Of a DNA stretch of 13,591 nucleotides, positions 6,012-13,372 are shown piece by piece (the stretch's first letter is position 1; every line of letters begins with the position of its first letter). Position numbers and translations under genes: made by a program. The stretch covers positions 1-13,591 of the forward strand of contig JALVCR010000083.1 of the NCBI GenBank assembly GCA_027009865.1. The letters are read 5' to 3'. Source of the DNA: Campylobacterales bacterium (lineage in GTDB: Bacteria; Campylobacterota; Campylobacteria; Campylobacterales; JAADDG01). The notes beneath the pieces are model-generated. The model was not told where the DNA came from, made no database searches, and was given only the letters and a program-made list of their open reading frames with translations.

Positions 6012-6538
6012 AACTTTTTCGTCTCTTTTATAATAGCTTTGATTTTAAGAGCTTTTATTATACCTTTTTGTCTGTTATAAACAAAGGAGTCGCCCTCTAT
6101 TTTTGCTTTTTTAGAAATTAGTGTAAATGGAGTTTGTGAGGATAAAATTTTCTCTTTTAATTTGTATACCATTTTATTGCTAAAAAGTTTTAATCCTTCT
6201 TCATTTTCGTATTGTATATTTCCGTATAAATAGATGATATCATTTTTATAGTTTGCCTGTTTTGCTTTTAGGCTCTCTTTTTTTCCTCTCTGAAAAGTTA
6301 AGATATTTACATCTCTGATTTCATCGTGATCTTGAAATCTAAGAGCCTCTTTAGCTTTTATTATTGTATCGACTCCCTTTTTATCGATATGAAAGTTTTT
6401 TATATCTTTAAACTCTATCAATGGAATTTCGTTTTTATTAAATAGATCTTTTTTTACAAACTTTTTTTCAAAAAGAGTCAAATAGGTAATTGAACTAAGA
6501 TAAAAGAGTATAAATCCAATAAATATTTTTAAACCCAA
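6008..6538 (-). CDS. lptC: LPS export protein LptC (bitopic inner-membrane protein)
   Basis: This 176-residue protein has one N-terminal membrane anchor (about 4-22) and a periplasmic beta-rich part. LptC links LptBFG to LptA. Sequence conservation in LptC is low, so the call rests on architecture, on strand-turn repeats such as KDIIYLYGNIQYENEEGLKL, and on its place between kdsC and lptA, the same order as in E. coli. The start is a TTG at 6538; GAGGAG lies 11 nt before it, within the end of kdsC, and there is no in-frame ATG ahead of the anchor. It overlaps kdsC by 10 nt. Confidence 0.82.
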   Translation of the reverse strand: MGLKIFIGFILFYLSSITYLTLFEKKFVKKDLFNKNEIPLIEFKDIKNFHIDKKGVDTIIKAKEALRFQDHDEIRDVNILTFQRGKKESLKAKQANYKNDIIYLYGNIQYENEEGLKLFSNKMVYKLKEKILSSQTPFTLISKKAKIEGDSFVYNRQKGIIKALKIKAIIKETKKL

Positions 6539-7023
6539 AGTTTTAAAAACTCCTCTTCCAAATTTTCTTTTTTTAAAATATACTCTATCATCTCTCTAAC
6601 TGCTCCCTCTCCACCCTTTTTATTGAGCACTACATTTACTATATTTTTTATGTAATTTGAACCATCAGAGGGAGTAAAGGATAATCCTGCTTCCTTTAGC
6701 ATGCCGTAATCGTTTAAATCGTCTCCTATTACTGCGATTTCATCTAAAGATATGTTTTCTATTTTTGCTATTTCTAAGAGTTTTTCTTTTTTATTCTTTA
6801 CGTTTTGATATAGATGGGTAATATTTAGCTCTTTTGCTCTTCTTGTTACGATTGAGGATACTCTTCCGGTTATTATAGCCGCTTTCTTTCCCATTCTAAT
6901 CCAAGAAGCTATCGCTAAACCATCTTTTACATTAAAAGATTTAATTTCATCTCCGTTTACCGTATAATGAATCGAACCATTTGTCAAACATCCGTCAACG
7001 TCCAATACGATAAGTTTTATCAT
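6529..7023 (-). CDS. kdsC: 3-deoxy-D-manno-octulosonate 8-phosphate phosphatase (HAD)
   Basis: This 164-residue HAD phosphatase without a cap domain hydrolyses Kdo-8-phosphate to Kdo, which is activated for the LPS inner core. The catalytic motif DVDG lies at 8-11 (D8 nucleophile, D10 acid/base). Motif II is ITGR (51-54), the lysine region is NVKNKKEKL (74-82) and motif III is GDDLND (100-105). The C-terminal GGEGAVREMIEYIL (137-150) is the conserved tail of KdsC that closes the active site of the tetramer. It is coupled to hisB upstream by a 4-nt ATGA overlap and overlaps lptC by 10 nt. Confidence 0.94.
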   Translation of the reverse strand: MIKLIVLDVDGCLTNGSIHYTVNGDEIKSFNVKDGLAIASWIRMGKKAAIITGRVSSIVTRRAKELNITHLYQNVKNKKEKLLEIAKIENISLDEIAVIGDDLNDYGMLKEAGLSFTPSDGSNYIKNIVNVVLNKKGGEGAVREMIEYILKKENLEEEFLKLWV

Positions 7024-7592
7024 ATAACTCCTTTGGTGCTTGGAGTTTTTACTCTTTCATTTTTATAAAGAGCTCTTCTTAGGGAGATTGCAAAAGCTTT
7101 AAATGCCGCCTCGGCTATATGGTGTCTATTTTTCCCTCTTTTGAAAATGATATGAGTTGTTAGGGATGCGTTAAAAATTAGCGCTCTAAAAAACTCCTCT
7201 ATTAATTCAGCATCAAACTCTCCTATTTTTCCATCAAGAGGCAAATCGTAAACCAAAAAAGCTCTGTTTGATATATCTATTGCGCACTCTATAGCTGCTT
7301 CGTCCATTACTACAATGGAGTTTGAGAATCTTTCTATATTTTTTACGGGATATATCTCTTTTTTTAAAGCCTCTCCCAAAACGATTCCGACATCTTCCAC
7401 GCTATGGTGAAAATCTACATAGATATCTCCCTCGCATTTGATTTTTAGATCAAAAAGGGCATGTTTTGCCAAAGATTGCAGCATATGGTCAAAAAAGCCT
7501 ATATTTGTCTCTATTTGACTCTCTCCCTTGCCGTAAATTTCCAAGCTAAGCTCTATTTTTGTCTCTTTGGTCTCTCTTTTTATTGATGTCAT
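7020..7592 (-). CDS. hisB: Imidazoleglycerol-phosphate dehydratase (monofunctional HisB)
   Basis: This 190-residue enzyme catalyses the sixth step of histidine synthesis, dehydration of imidazole glycerol phosphate to imidazole acetol phosphate. The two Mn-binding repeats are present: GFFDHMLQSLAKH (32-44), DFHHSVEDVG (60-69) and NRHHIAEAAFKA (155-166), with the C-terminal PSTKG (184-188). The histidinol-phosphatase domain fused to it in E. coli is absent, so histidinol phosphate must be cleaved by a separate enzyme. It lies alone among envelope genes, away from other his genes, between rlpA (9-nt gap) and kdsC (4-nt overlap). Confidence 0.96.
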   Translation of the reverse strand: MTSIKRETKETKIELSLEIYGKGESQIETNIGFFDHMLQSLAKHALFDLKIKCEGDIYVDFHHSVEDVGIVLGEALKKEIYPVKNIERFSNSIVVMDEAAIECAIDISNRAFLVYDLPLDGKIGEFDAELIEEFFRALIFNASLTTHIIFKRGKNRHHIAEAAFKAFAISLRRALYKNERVKTPSTKGVI

Positions 7593-7601
7593 AAATTTCC
7601 T

Positions 7602-8414
7602 TTAGTTTTTTACTAAAAAAGCATTCGGTATTTTATGGGATTTTATAAATTCTCTTGCTTCCTCTTCATTTGTAAATCCTTTTAAAAGGACTTTATAAAG
7701 CTCTTTTCCGTTTTTGTAAGTTCTAACTACTAAAGTTCTATACTTATTCATATAGTGGTCATATCTTTTTCTATAGGAGTGAGCGCTTTTTAAATCGGTA
7801 AAAGCTCCTATTTGAACCGCTAAATCTTGTGAGTAGGATATTTTTGCTATCTTATATTTTGTAGTTTTATAGTTTATGGTTTGCGTTTTGTAAGGAGGTT
7901 TTGTATGAAAATCTTGTTTATATATTTTCCCATCAAATCCTACTACTGTAATTTTAACCGGAGCCGTTCCTGTCGCTATCATTCCTATCTTTTTGGCCGC
8001 GGCGTAGGAGAGGTCTATAATTCTATTTGGCACAAAGGGGCCTCTGTCGTTTATTCTGACTATAACGCTTTTATTGTTTAAAAGATTTGTAACTTTTACC
8101 ATTGTATTCATAGGGAGAGTTTTATGTGCTGCAGTATAAGAGAACATATTAAACATTTCTCCGTTTGAAGTAGTATTTCCATGAAAGTTATCTCCATACC
8201 AGCTTGCTATTCCCTTGTATGTAGTTCCTATTCTGACTTTATTAGGATAATATCTTATTCCCGAAACTTCATAAGGACGCATTGTAGCTTTATACATAGC
8301 TTTTGATCTATTTATCCCTTTATGATATGAAGGATGATAATATCCTCCATATCTTGAACATCCAAAAAATAAAAAAATAGAAAATATCAGTAAAATCTTA
8401 CCTTGGTATGACAA
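7602..8414 (-). CDS. rlpA: RlpA-family septal lytic transglycosylase lipoprotein with SPOR domain
   Basis: This 270-residue lipoprotein has a lipobox (LFFGC, lipidated C19), a double-psi beta-barrel domain (about 66-158) and a C-terminal SPOR domain (about 197-270, starting at LAVQIGAF) that binds peptidoglycan lacking stem peptides. In the barrel, E86 (NGEMF), H97 (AAHKTLP) and D123 (INDRGPF) are at the positions expected of active RlpA. The start is TTG at 8412-8414, supported by GGGGAAA a few bases upstream inside mltD. No ATG occurs before the lipobox. It overlaps mltD by 17 nt, pairing two glycan-cleaving enzymes that may act in sequence on septal peptidoglycan. Confidence 0.92.
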   Translation of the reverse strand: MSYQGKILLIFSIFLFFGCSRYGGYYHPSYHKGINRSKAMYKATMRPYEVSGIRYYPNKVRIGTTYKGIASWYGDNFHGNTTSNGEMFNMFSYTAAHKTLPMNTMVKVTNLLNNKSVIVRINDRGPFVPNRIIDLSYAAAKKIGMIATGTAPVKITVVGFDGKIYKQDFHTKPPYKTQTINYKTTKYKIAKISYSQDLAVQIGAFTDLKSAHSYRKRYDHYMNKYRTLVVRTYKNGKELYKVLLKGFTNEEEAREFIKSHKIPNAFLVKN

Positions 8415-9453
8415 TTGATTTCCCCGTTTTAATAAATGGAGTTTTTAAGTTATTGGCAAGTTTTATAAGTTTGACTTTGGTTTTAAACTTTCTTGCTATT
8501 TTTATTAGAGTATCACCCTTTTTAATTTTATATTTAATCGGTTTTTTATATCTTCTAAAACTTTTTTTTGCATATTTAGCTATATAATCCAAAGATTGCA
8601 CAGGAATATATATATTGCAAGCTATTCCTTTTGGAATATATCCTCTTTTTATATGTGCGTTGTAATATTTTAATTCGCTATAAGGAATTAAATATTCTCT
8701 TGCTATTTTTTTTAGATTTGCTCCCTTCCTTATCTCGATACTTTGTAAAAAGCTGTTGTTGCCTCTGTTTAGAAGAAAAGTTGCTTCCTCTTTTATAATC
8801 AAATCTATATTGTTTGCTATATGGCTCATTAGGAGAATCTTTTTAATATAATTTCTGCTCTCTTTTGGAATATATTTTTTATTAGGATCTAAAAGCACCT
8901 TTAAATCATCTGTTTTAGCTTTTTTTAAAGCTTTAGCGAGCGTCCCCTCTCCACAATTATAAGCGATAGCTACAAGATACCATTTTTTGAATCTTTTATG
9001 AAGAGAGTTTAAATATTTGATAGCAGCTTTTGTAGATTTTATAGGATCGAATCTCTCGTCTATGTATCTGTTTATTTTAAGTCCCATTTTTTTTGCAGTA
9101 ATTGGCATTAGTTGCCAAAGTCCGGCAGCTTTTGCTCTTGATTTAGCATTAGGTGAAAAATTGGATTCAACCATTGCAAGATATAAAAAGCTCTTTGGAA
9201 TATTGGCATTGTTTATCATATTTTGAAGAGTTGTGATAAAGGGATACCCTTTTTTCAAAACTCTGATAAAAGAGATTATCTGATTTTTTCTAAGATCATT
9301 TTTCATAGAAAGGAATACATCTTCTTTTGCAAAGGAGGGGTCTATATCTAAAGTTTGAAGTATCTCTATCTCTTTTTCGAAATTCTCATCTATTCCAAAA
9401 AATCCGAAACATAATTGATAAAAGAGCATTAAAAGTATTACTATCTTTCTCAT
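8398..9453 (-). CDS. mltD: Membrane-bound lytic murein transglycosylase, MltD-like, with LysM domains
   Basis: This 351-residue exported enzyme cleaves the MurNAc-GlcNAc bond and leaves an anhydro end. A signal peptide covers about 1-19, with a cysteine at 15 but no convincing lipobox. The SLT goose-type lysozyme fold (about 75-215) has the catalytic glutamate E96 in MVESNFSPNA, then AAGLWQLMP (109-117) and AYNCGEG (164-170). Two LysM repeats follow: a degenerate one (about 238-284) and a good one (YKIKKGDTLIKIARKFKTK, about 307-350). MltD of E. coli has the same layout. It lies 6 nt after tatD and overlaps rlpA by 17 nt. Confidence 0.92.
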   Translation of the reverse strand: MRKIVILLMLFYQLCFGFFGIDENFEKEIEILQTLDIDPSFAKEDVFLSMKNDLRKNQIISFIRVLKKGYPFITTLQNMINNANIPKSFLYLAMVESNFSPNAKSRAKAAGLWQLMPITAKKMGLKINRYIDERFDPIKSTKAAIKYLNSLHKRFKKWYLVAIAYNCGEGTLAKALKKAKTDDLKVLLDPNKKYIPKESRNYIKKILLMSHIANNIDLIIKEEATFLLNRGNNSFLQSIEIRKGANLKKIAREYLIPYSELKYYNAHIKRGYIPKGIACNIYIPVQSLDYIAKYAKKSFRRYKKPIKYKIKKGDTLIKIARKFKTKVKLIKLANNLKTPFIKTGKSIVIPR

Positions 9454-9459
9454 TTTTAA

Positions 9460-10251
9460 CTATCCTTCTATTTTATTAAATTCTTTAAATAATTTTAAGG
9501 AGTTTTTAAAACAGATATCGGATATTTCCTCGTAACTTTTATTTAAAATTTCTGCTATCTTTTCTATTATAAAAGTTGTGTAAGATGGCTCATTTCTTTT
9601 GCCTCTAAAGGGATGAGGTGTAAGATACGGGGAATCTGTTTCCACAACTATTTTATCAAGAGGAATTTTGGGTAAAATATTTACCAACTTTTTAGCATTT
9701 TTAAAAGTTATTACTCCTCCTATCCCAAAAAAGAAGTTATGATTTTTAAGTTCTAATAACTCCTCGCTTGCATTAAAGCAGTGTAAAACTCCTCCCACCT
9801 CTTTTGCTCCTTCATTTATTAATATCTCTTTACTATCGTGAGTAGCTTCTCTTATATGGATAATTAAAGGTTTTTTTAGCTCTTTTGCCAAATTTATCTG
9901 TTTTATAAAAATCTCTTTTTGCAAATTTTTTATTTTCTCTTTTTCATCTTTTTCTTTTGGAAGTCTATAATAATCAAGACCACATTCTCCGACTGCTATA
10001 CATTTTGAATCTTTTGCAAATTTGAGTAGATAATCTTTATCATAATCTTCTATGTGATAAGGATGAACTCCTATTGCAAAATATGTATTTTTAAATTTAT
10101 ACGCTATCTCTTTAGCCCTTTTTAAATCTTTAGGATTTGCTCCAGGGATTACGAATCCTATTACACCTTTTTCGTTTGCCCTTTTTATCACATCTTCCAA
10201 ATCTTTGTTAAAACTTTTATCGTCTAGATGACAGTGAGTATCTATAATCAT
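9460..10251 (-). CDS. tatD: TatD-family metal-dependent deoxyribonuclease
   Basis: This 263-residue TIM-barrel hydrolase of the TatD/YcfH family comprises metal-dependent 3'-5' exonucleases or phosphodiesterases, and some members edit D-aminoacyl-tRNA. The metal ligands are in order: H6 and H8 (DTHCHLD), H63 in GVHPYH, E89 in GECGLDYY, H132 in HIRE, H157 in HCFN and D206 in ETDSPYLTP, followed by the family signature HPFRGKRNEP. The length is typical. The ATG overlaps the stop of the preceding glycosyltransferase-like gene by 4 nt. The name comes from proximity to tat genes in E. coli and does not imply a role in protein export. Confidence 0.94.
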   Translation of the reverse strand: MIIDTHCHLDDKSFNKDLEDVIKRANEKGVIGFVIPGANPKDLKRAKEIAYKFKNTYFAIGVHPYHIEDYDKDYLLKFAKDSKCIAVGECGLDYYRLPKEKDEKEKIKNLQKEIFIKQINLAKELKKPLIIHIREATHDSKEILINEGAKEVGGVLHCFNASEELLELKNHNFFFGIGGVITFKNAKKLVNILPKIPLDKIVVETDSPYLTPHPFRGKRNEPSYTTFIIEKIAEILNKSYEEISDICFKNSLKLFKEFNKIEG

Positions 10252-11243
10252 TTTTTCTCCAATGCATCCGTTAGTTTTTCAATAACTGCTTTTTTAGAAA
10301 ACTCTTCTATGCTTTTAACTCTATTTGTTGTATTTTCTGTTTTGTTTAAAAATAATTTTTCAGTTGTATCATTTGTATTGTTAATTGTATCAAAATGAAA
10401 TTTATTTTTACTGAAGAAACATAAGTATTTTTCAAAAACTAAAGGTATTTTATTTGCAAAAAGTGAAAGTTGAATGATATTTAAATATTTTGGATTGCTT
10501 AGGGCTATAACTTTTTTTGAGCTTAAAATTAAACGGAAATTTTCTTCTAAAGAGAGAAAATTATTAAATAATTTATAATTTATTTTAGAATTTTTTAAAA
10601 TAGATTTTATTTTTTCTCTTCTTTCAAAACTTTCGCCTACGAGGGGAAAAATAAATTCATATTCTAAATTCTCTATTTTTTTTACAAAATCTTCCACATT
10701 ATCAATATCTTGAATATCACAATAAATTCTATTTTGTTTTATACTCTCTTTTATTTTTGTTAAACTATCAAAATTCACTATTTTTGGTATAGAGATTGTT
10801 TTATTTGAAAAATCCTTTTTATAAAGTTTTTTAAAGCTTTCTATATCACAATTGGAAGTTAGGATAATTTTTTGCGATTTTTTTAAAATATTTGTATCTA
10901 TTTTTATAGGATTGTCCAGATAAAAGGAGAATTTTTTATCTTTTTTTAGAGATGATATTGGAAGTTTTAGCGTCCAGTTATAGAAAAAGAATATTGCATG
11001 ATCAAATTGCAAATTATGTAAAATCTCTTTAATTGCAAAAATTTTCCAAAAAACTTTTAATTTTGGAGTATTTTTTAGAAAATTTAGAGAAGTTTTTGGA
11101 TTTAGATTTTTGCTCTTTTTTTGAGAGATTAATTTAAAACCGTTAATTTGAAAAATAGAGCTTTCAAAACCTTTTTCATTTAGAGCTTGAAAAAGATCTC
11201 TTATGAAAGGATCTGTTTTATTGCAAATTAAAAGATACTTCAT
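10248..11243 (-). CDS. Very AT-rich GT-B-like protein, possible glycosyltransferase
   Basis: This 331-residue soluble protein has no clear catalytic motif. The layout suggests a two-Rossmann GT-B fold: MKYLLICNKTDPFIRDLFQALNEKGF resembles the N-terminal unit of GT-B enzymes. The second half carries strand-loop units such as YEFIFPLVGESFERREKI (about 195-212) and IIQLSLFANKIPLVFEK (266-282), similar to the nucleotide-sugar region of retaining glycosyltransferases. The usual E-x7-E pattern is not evident. Base composition stands out: only 4 of 60 bases at 10561-10620 are G or C, and other lines are near 20%, below the neighbouring genes. It lies 3 nt after the antiporter gene and overlaps tatD by 4 nt. 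An envelope sugar role is a guess from context; a rapidly evolving or degenerate enzyme is possible. Confidence 0.78.
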   Translation of the reverse strand: MKYLLICNKTDPFIRDLFQALNEKGFESSIFQINGFKLISQKKSKNLNPKTSLNFLKNTPKLKVFWKIFAIKEILHNLQFDHAIFFFYNWTLKLPISSLKKDKKFSFYLDNPIKIDTNILKKSQKIILTSNCDIESFKKLYKKDFSNKTISIPKIVNFDSLTKIKESIKQNRIYCDIQDIDNVEDFVKKIENLEYEFIFPLVGESFERREKIKSILKNSKINYKLFNNFLSLEENFRLILSSKKVIALSNPKYLNIIQLSLFANKIPLVFEKYLCFFSKNKFHFDTINNTNDTTEKLFLNKTENTTNRVKSIEEFSKKAVIEKLTDALEKK

Positions 11244-11246
11244 AAA

Positions 11247-12185
11247 TTACAGATGTCCTTTTGAAAAAGCATGATATAAAACTAAAAGAGTTGTCGTTAA
11301 AAGAACTATGCCGGCAGATTTATTATAAAGCTTGTTTGCTGTTATGAAAATTAGCATAATAGAGACCATTACCGCAGCGGAAATATCAAACAGATTTTTA
11401 TAAACATCAATATGTAAAGGATTTACAATTGCGGCAATTCCCAAAACTATGCTTAAATTGGCTACATTGCTTCCTATTATGTTTCCTATCGCCATATCGG
11501 CATTGTTTTTCAAAGCGGCCACAATGCTTACAATAAGCTCTGGAAGGCTTGTTCCAAATGCCACAAGAAGCAGGCCTATAACCCACTCGCTGACTCCTAA
11601 ACTTTTTGCTATATTAGAAGCGCTCTCTATAGCAAAATCCGCTCCTTTTACGGTAAAAGCAAAACCTATAGCGAGTAAAAGCAAAGATTTAGGCCAGTTA
11701 AATTTCTCCTTTAATAAATTTTCATCAATTTCGGAAGTTATCTCTTTTGCATCTTTAGAGAGGAAAAGAAGATAGGCTGCCATTACTAAAAGGAGTAAAA
11801 AACCTTCAAAAAAATCTATTTTTCCATCATATATACTTAAAATAAATATAAATATTGGAAAAAGAGACCATGCGCTGTCTTTGCTAAAGAGATCCCTGTT
11901 TGGAGATATCTTTTTTGCAAGCAAAAAAACAACTCCTAAAACCAAAGAGATATTAAGTATTACACTTCCTATTATATTGGATACGGCAAGATCGCTTTTG
12001 TGATGAAAACTTGCCGCTATGGAAGCTGCCATTTCAGGAAGACTTGTGCCTAAAGCTATTAGTGTGGCTCCTATTACAAATTGTGAGATATTGTAATGAA
12101 GCGCTATTCTCTCTCCCTCTATGATAATTAAATGCGCTCCATATATTAAAGCAGCCATAGAAAGCATAAAGATTATATAATCCAT
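11247..12185 (-). CDS. Ca2+/cation antiporter of the CaCA family (YrbG-like)
   Basis: This 312-residue inner-membrane protein has about ten transmembrane helices in two inverted halves. It probably exchanges Ca2+ (or another cation) for Na+ or H+. Both alpha repeats are visible: GTSLPE at 46-51 with the ion-coordinating E51, and GTSLPE at 211-216 with E216. Each is followed by the second alpha helix, IIGSVILN (71-78) and IIGSNVAN (236-243), retaining the S74/N78 and S239/N243 pairs. The first repeat reads SN-IIGSV where the family normally has GN-xxGSN, so two usually conserved residues differ. The ATG shares one base with the ybeY stop (TAATG). The ion cannot be read from sequence. Confidence 0.9.
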   Translation of the reverse strand: MDYIIFMLSMAALIYGAHLIIIEGERIALHYNISQFVIGATLIALGTSLPEMAASIAASFHHKSDLAVSNIIGSVILNISLVLGVVFLLAKKISPNRDLFSKDSAWSLFPIFIFILSIYDGKIDFFEGFLLLLVMAAYLLFLSKDAKEITSEIDENLLKEKFNWPKSLLLLAIGFAFTVKGADFAIESASNIAKSLGVSEWVIGLLLVAFGTSLPELIVSIVAALKNNADMAIGNIIGSNVANLSIVLGIAAIVNPLHIDVYKNLFDISAAVMVSIMLIFITANKLYNKSAGIVLLTTTLLVLYHAFSKGHL

Positions 12186-12616
12186 TAAGACTCACTCCTG
12201 ATTATCAAACTTTTTGGAAGATTGTATTTATCTATTAGCTCTTTTTCTTTTTCTCTCATCTCTCCTCTATCTTTTTCATGATCAAATCCCAAAAGGTGCA
12301 AAAGTGCATGAATAAAGAGCAAAGTTATCTCATCTTCTACGGAATGGTTTAGCCTTTTGGCTTCCTCTTTTGCTTTTTGAATACTAATAACTATTGAGCC
12401 TAAAGGGGAGTGGGGAATATCTTCAAATGGAAAGCTTATAACATCGGTTTCTTTATCTATATTTCTATACTCTTTATTTATTTGTCTTATTTTCTCATTG
12501 TCGGTTAGGAGAACCTCTATATCTTTATTTGTGAAATCTTTTGCTATTAAATTAAATTTTTCCAACAGATTTTCATTTATATCAAAATCAGTTTCATTTT
12601 CCAAAGTTATACTCAA
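12185..12616 (-). CDS. ybeY: Endoribonuclease YbeY (16S rRNA maturation)
   Basis: This 143-residue UPF0054 metalloenzyme is involved in 16S rRNA 3'-end maturation and ribosome quality control. The zinc site is complete: HALLHLLGFDH at 103-113 (H103, H107, H113). Upstream family marks are NKEYRNIDKETDVISFPFED (47-66) and LGSIVIS (72-78). It is the first gene of the long operon. The start is TTG at 12614-12616, supported by AAGGAAGG shortly before it; the next in-frame ATG lies too far inside the fold. The promoter probably lies in the divergent region shared with queC. Confidence 0.94.
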   Translation of the reverse strand: MSITLENETDFDINENLLEKFNLIAKDFTNKDIEVLLTDNEKIRQINKEYRNIDKETDVISFPFEDIPHSPLGSIVISIQKAKEEAKRLNHSVEDEITLLFIHALLHLLGFDHEKDRGEMREKEKELIDKYNLPKSLIIRSES

Positions 12617-12641
12617 TTATCCTTCCTTAAGATAGATTCAA

Positions 12642-12663
12642 TTTGGATATAATTATATCCAAA
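12642..12663. promoter_or_regulatory. Perfect 22-bp palindrome with divergent -10 boxes
   Basis: TTTGGATATAA is followed directly by its exact reverse complement. The palindrome contains TATAAT on the plus strand at 12648-12653 and, by symmetry, on the minus strand at 12652-12657. These are the only consensus -10 boxes between ybeY and queC. Plus-strand transcripts would start near 12660 (about 38 nt of leader before queC), and minus-strand ones near 12645 (about 30 nt before ybeY). No clear -35 box is visible for either direction, which is common in this group. The symmetry also fits a dimeric regulator site. No known operator was recognised. Confidence 0.6.
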
Positions 12664-12697
12664 CAAAATGTAATAAATCTAAAAAAAGGTAGAAATT

Positions 12698-13372
12698 GTG
12701 GCCAAAGCTGTTTGTATAATAAGCGGAGGTATGGATAGCGCTTTAAGCGCTGCTATAGCAAAAGAGGAAGGTTATGAAATAATAGCTTTGCATTTTAACT
12801 ATTCCCAAAGAACCGAGAAAAAAGAGCTCGAGTGTTTTAGAAAAATAGCCAGACATCTAAAAGCTTTGAAAACTATTGAATTAGACTTGGATTTTTTTAA
12901 ACAAATAGGGGCTTCCGCTTTGATTGATAAAAACATAGATGTTCCAACCGAAGGCTTGAAACCTGGAATCCCTATAACTTATGTTCCCTTTAGAAACGGA
13001 ATTTTTCTCTCAATTGCCGCCGCAATTTGTGAAAAAGAGAAAGCGGAGGCTATTTTTATAGGAGTGGTTGAGGAAGATAGCAGCGGATATCCAGATTGCA
13101 GAGAGAGTTTTATTAAAAGGATGGAGGATGCAATAAATGAAGGAACTAAGCCTGAGACAAGGGTTTCTATAAAAACTCCTCTTGTTCATTTAAAAAAAGA
13201 GGATATTGTAAAAGAGGCGTTAAAATATAAAGTTCCTTTAGAAGATACTTGGAGCTGTTACCAAAACGAGGATAAAGCCTGCGGTGTTTGCGATAGCTGC
13301 CGTCTTAGATTGAAGGGATTTAGGAAGGCCGGAGAAAAAGATAAAATCGAGTATGAAAGATATCTTAATTAG
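12698..13372 (+). CDS. queC: 7-cyano-7-deazaguanine synthase (QueC)
   Basis: This 224-residue ATP-dependent enzyme converts 7-carboxy-7-deazaguanine and ammonia to preQ0, the precursor of queuosine in tRNA. The N-terminal PP-loop SGGMDS (9-14) binds ATP. The family segment YVPFRNGIFLSIAAA (95-109), GVVEEDSSGYPDCRESF (122-138) and the zinc site C187, C195, C198 and C201 (WSCYQ...CGVCDSC) are intact. The start is GTG at 12698, with AAGG about 8 nt upstream. No preQ1-riboswitch-like structure was seen in the short leader. No other que gene is adjacent, so it appears to be a single-gene unit, divergent from the long operon. Confidence 0.96.
   Translation: MAKAVCIISGGMDSALSAAIAKEEGYEIIALHFNYSQRTEKKELECFRKIARHLKALKTIELDLDFFKQIGASALIDKNIDVPTEGLKPGIPITYVPFRNGIFLSIAAAICEKEKAEAIFIGVVEEDSSGYPDCRESFIKRMEDAINEGTKPETRVSIKTPLVHLKKEDIVKEALKYKVPLEDTWSCYQNEDKACGVCDSCRLRLKGFRKAGEKDKIEYERYLN

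Larger units (their letters stand above)
1493..12616 (-). other. Probable 15-gene envelope-growth operon
   Basis: Fifteen minus-strand genes follow each other from ybeY to the 228-residue gene. Six adjacent pairs overlap by 4 nt or 1 nt at ATGA or TAATG junctions, others overlap by 10, 17 and 52 nt, and the longest gap is 29 nt. There is no room for independent intergenic promoters. The only sizeable upstream region is at 12617-12697, where a palindromic divergent promoter is seen. Internal promoters within coding sequence cannot be excluded. Confidence 0.7.

Noticed and set aside
11449..11775. Plus-strand open frame of 108 codons inside the antiporter gene
   Set aside because: It is antisense to a well-supported membrane-protein gene, and its composition follows from the complementary strand.
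12664..12697. Possible preQ1 riboswitch upstream of queC
   Set aside because: The leader is short and AT-rich. I found no stem-loop with a C-rich loop and A-rich tail pairing as required for the preQ1-I pseudoknot.
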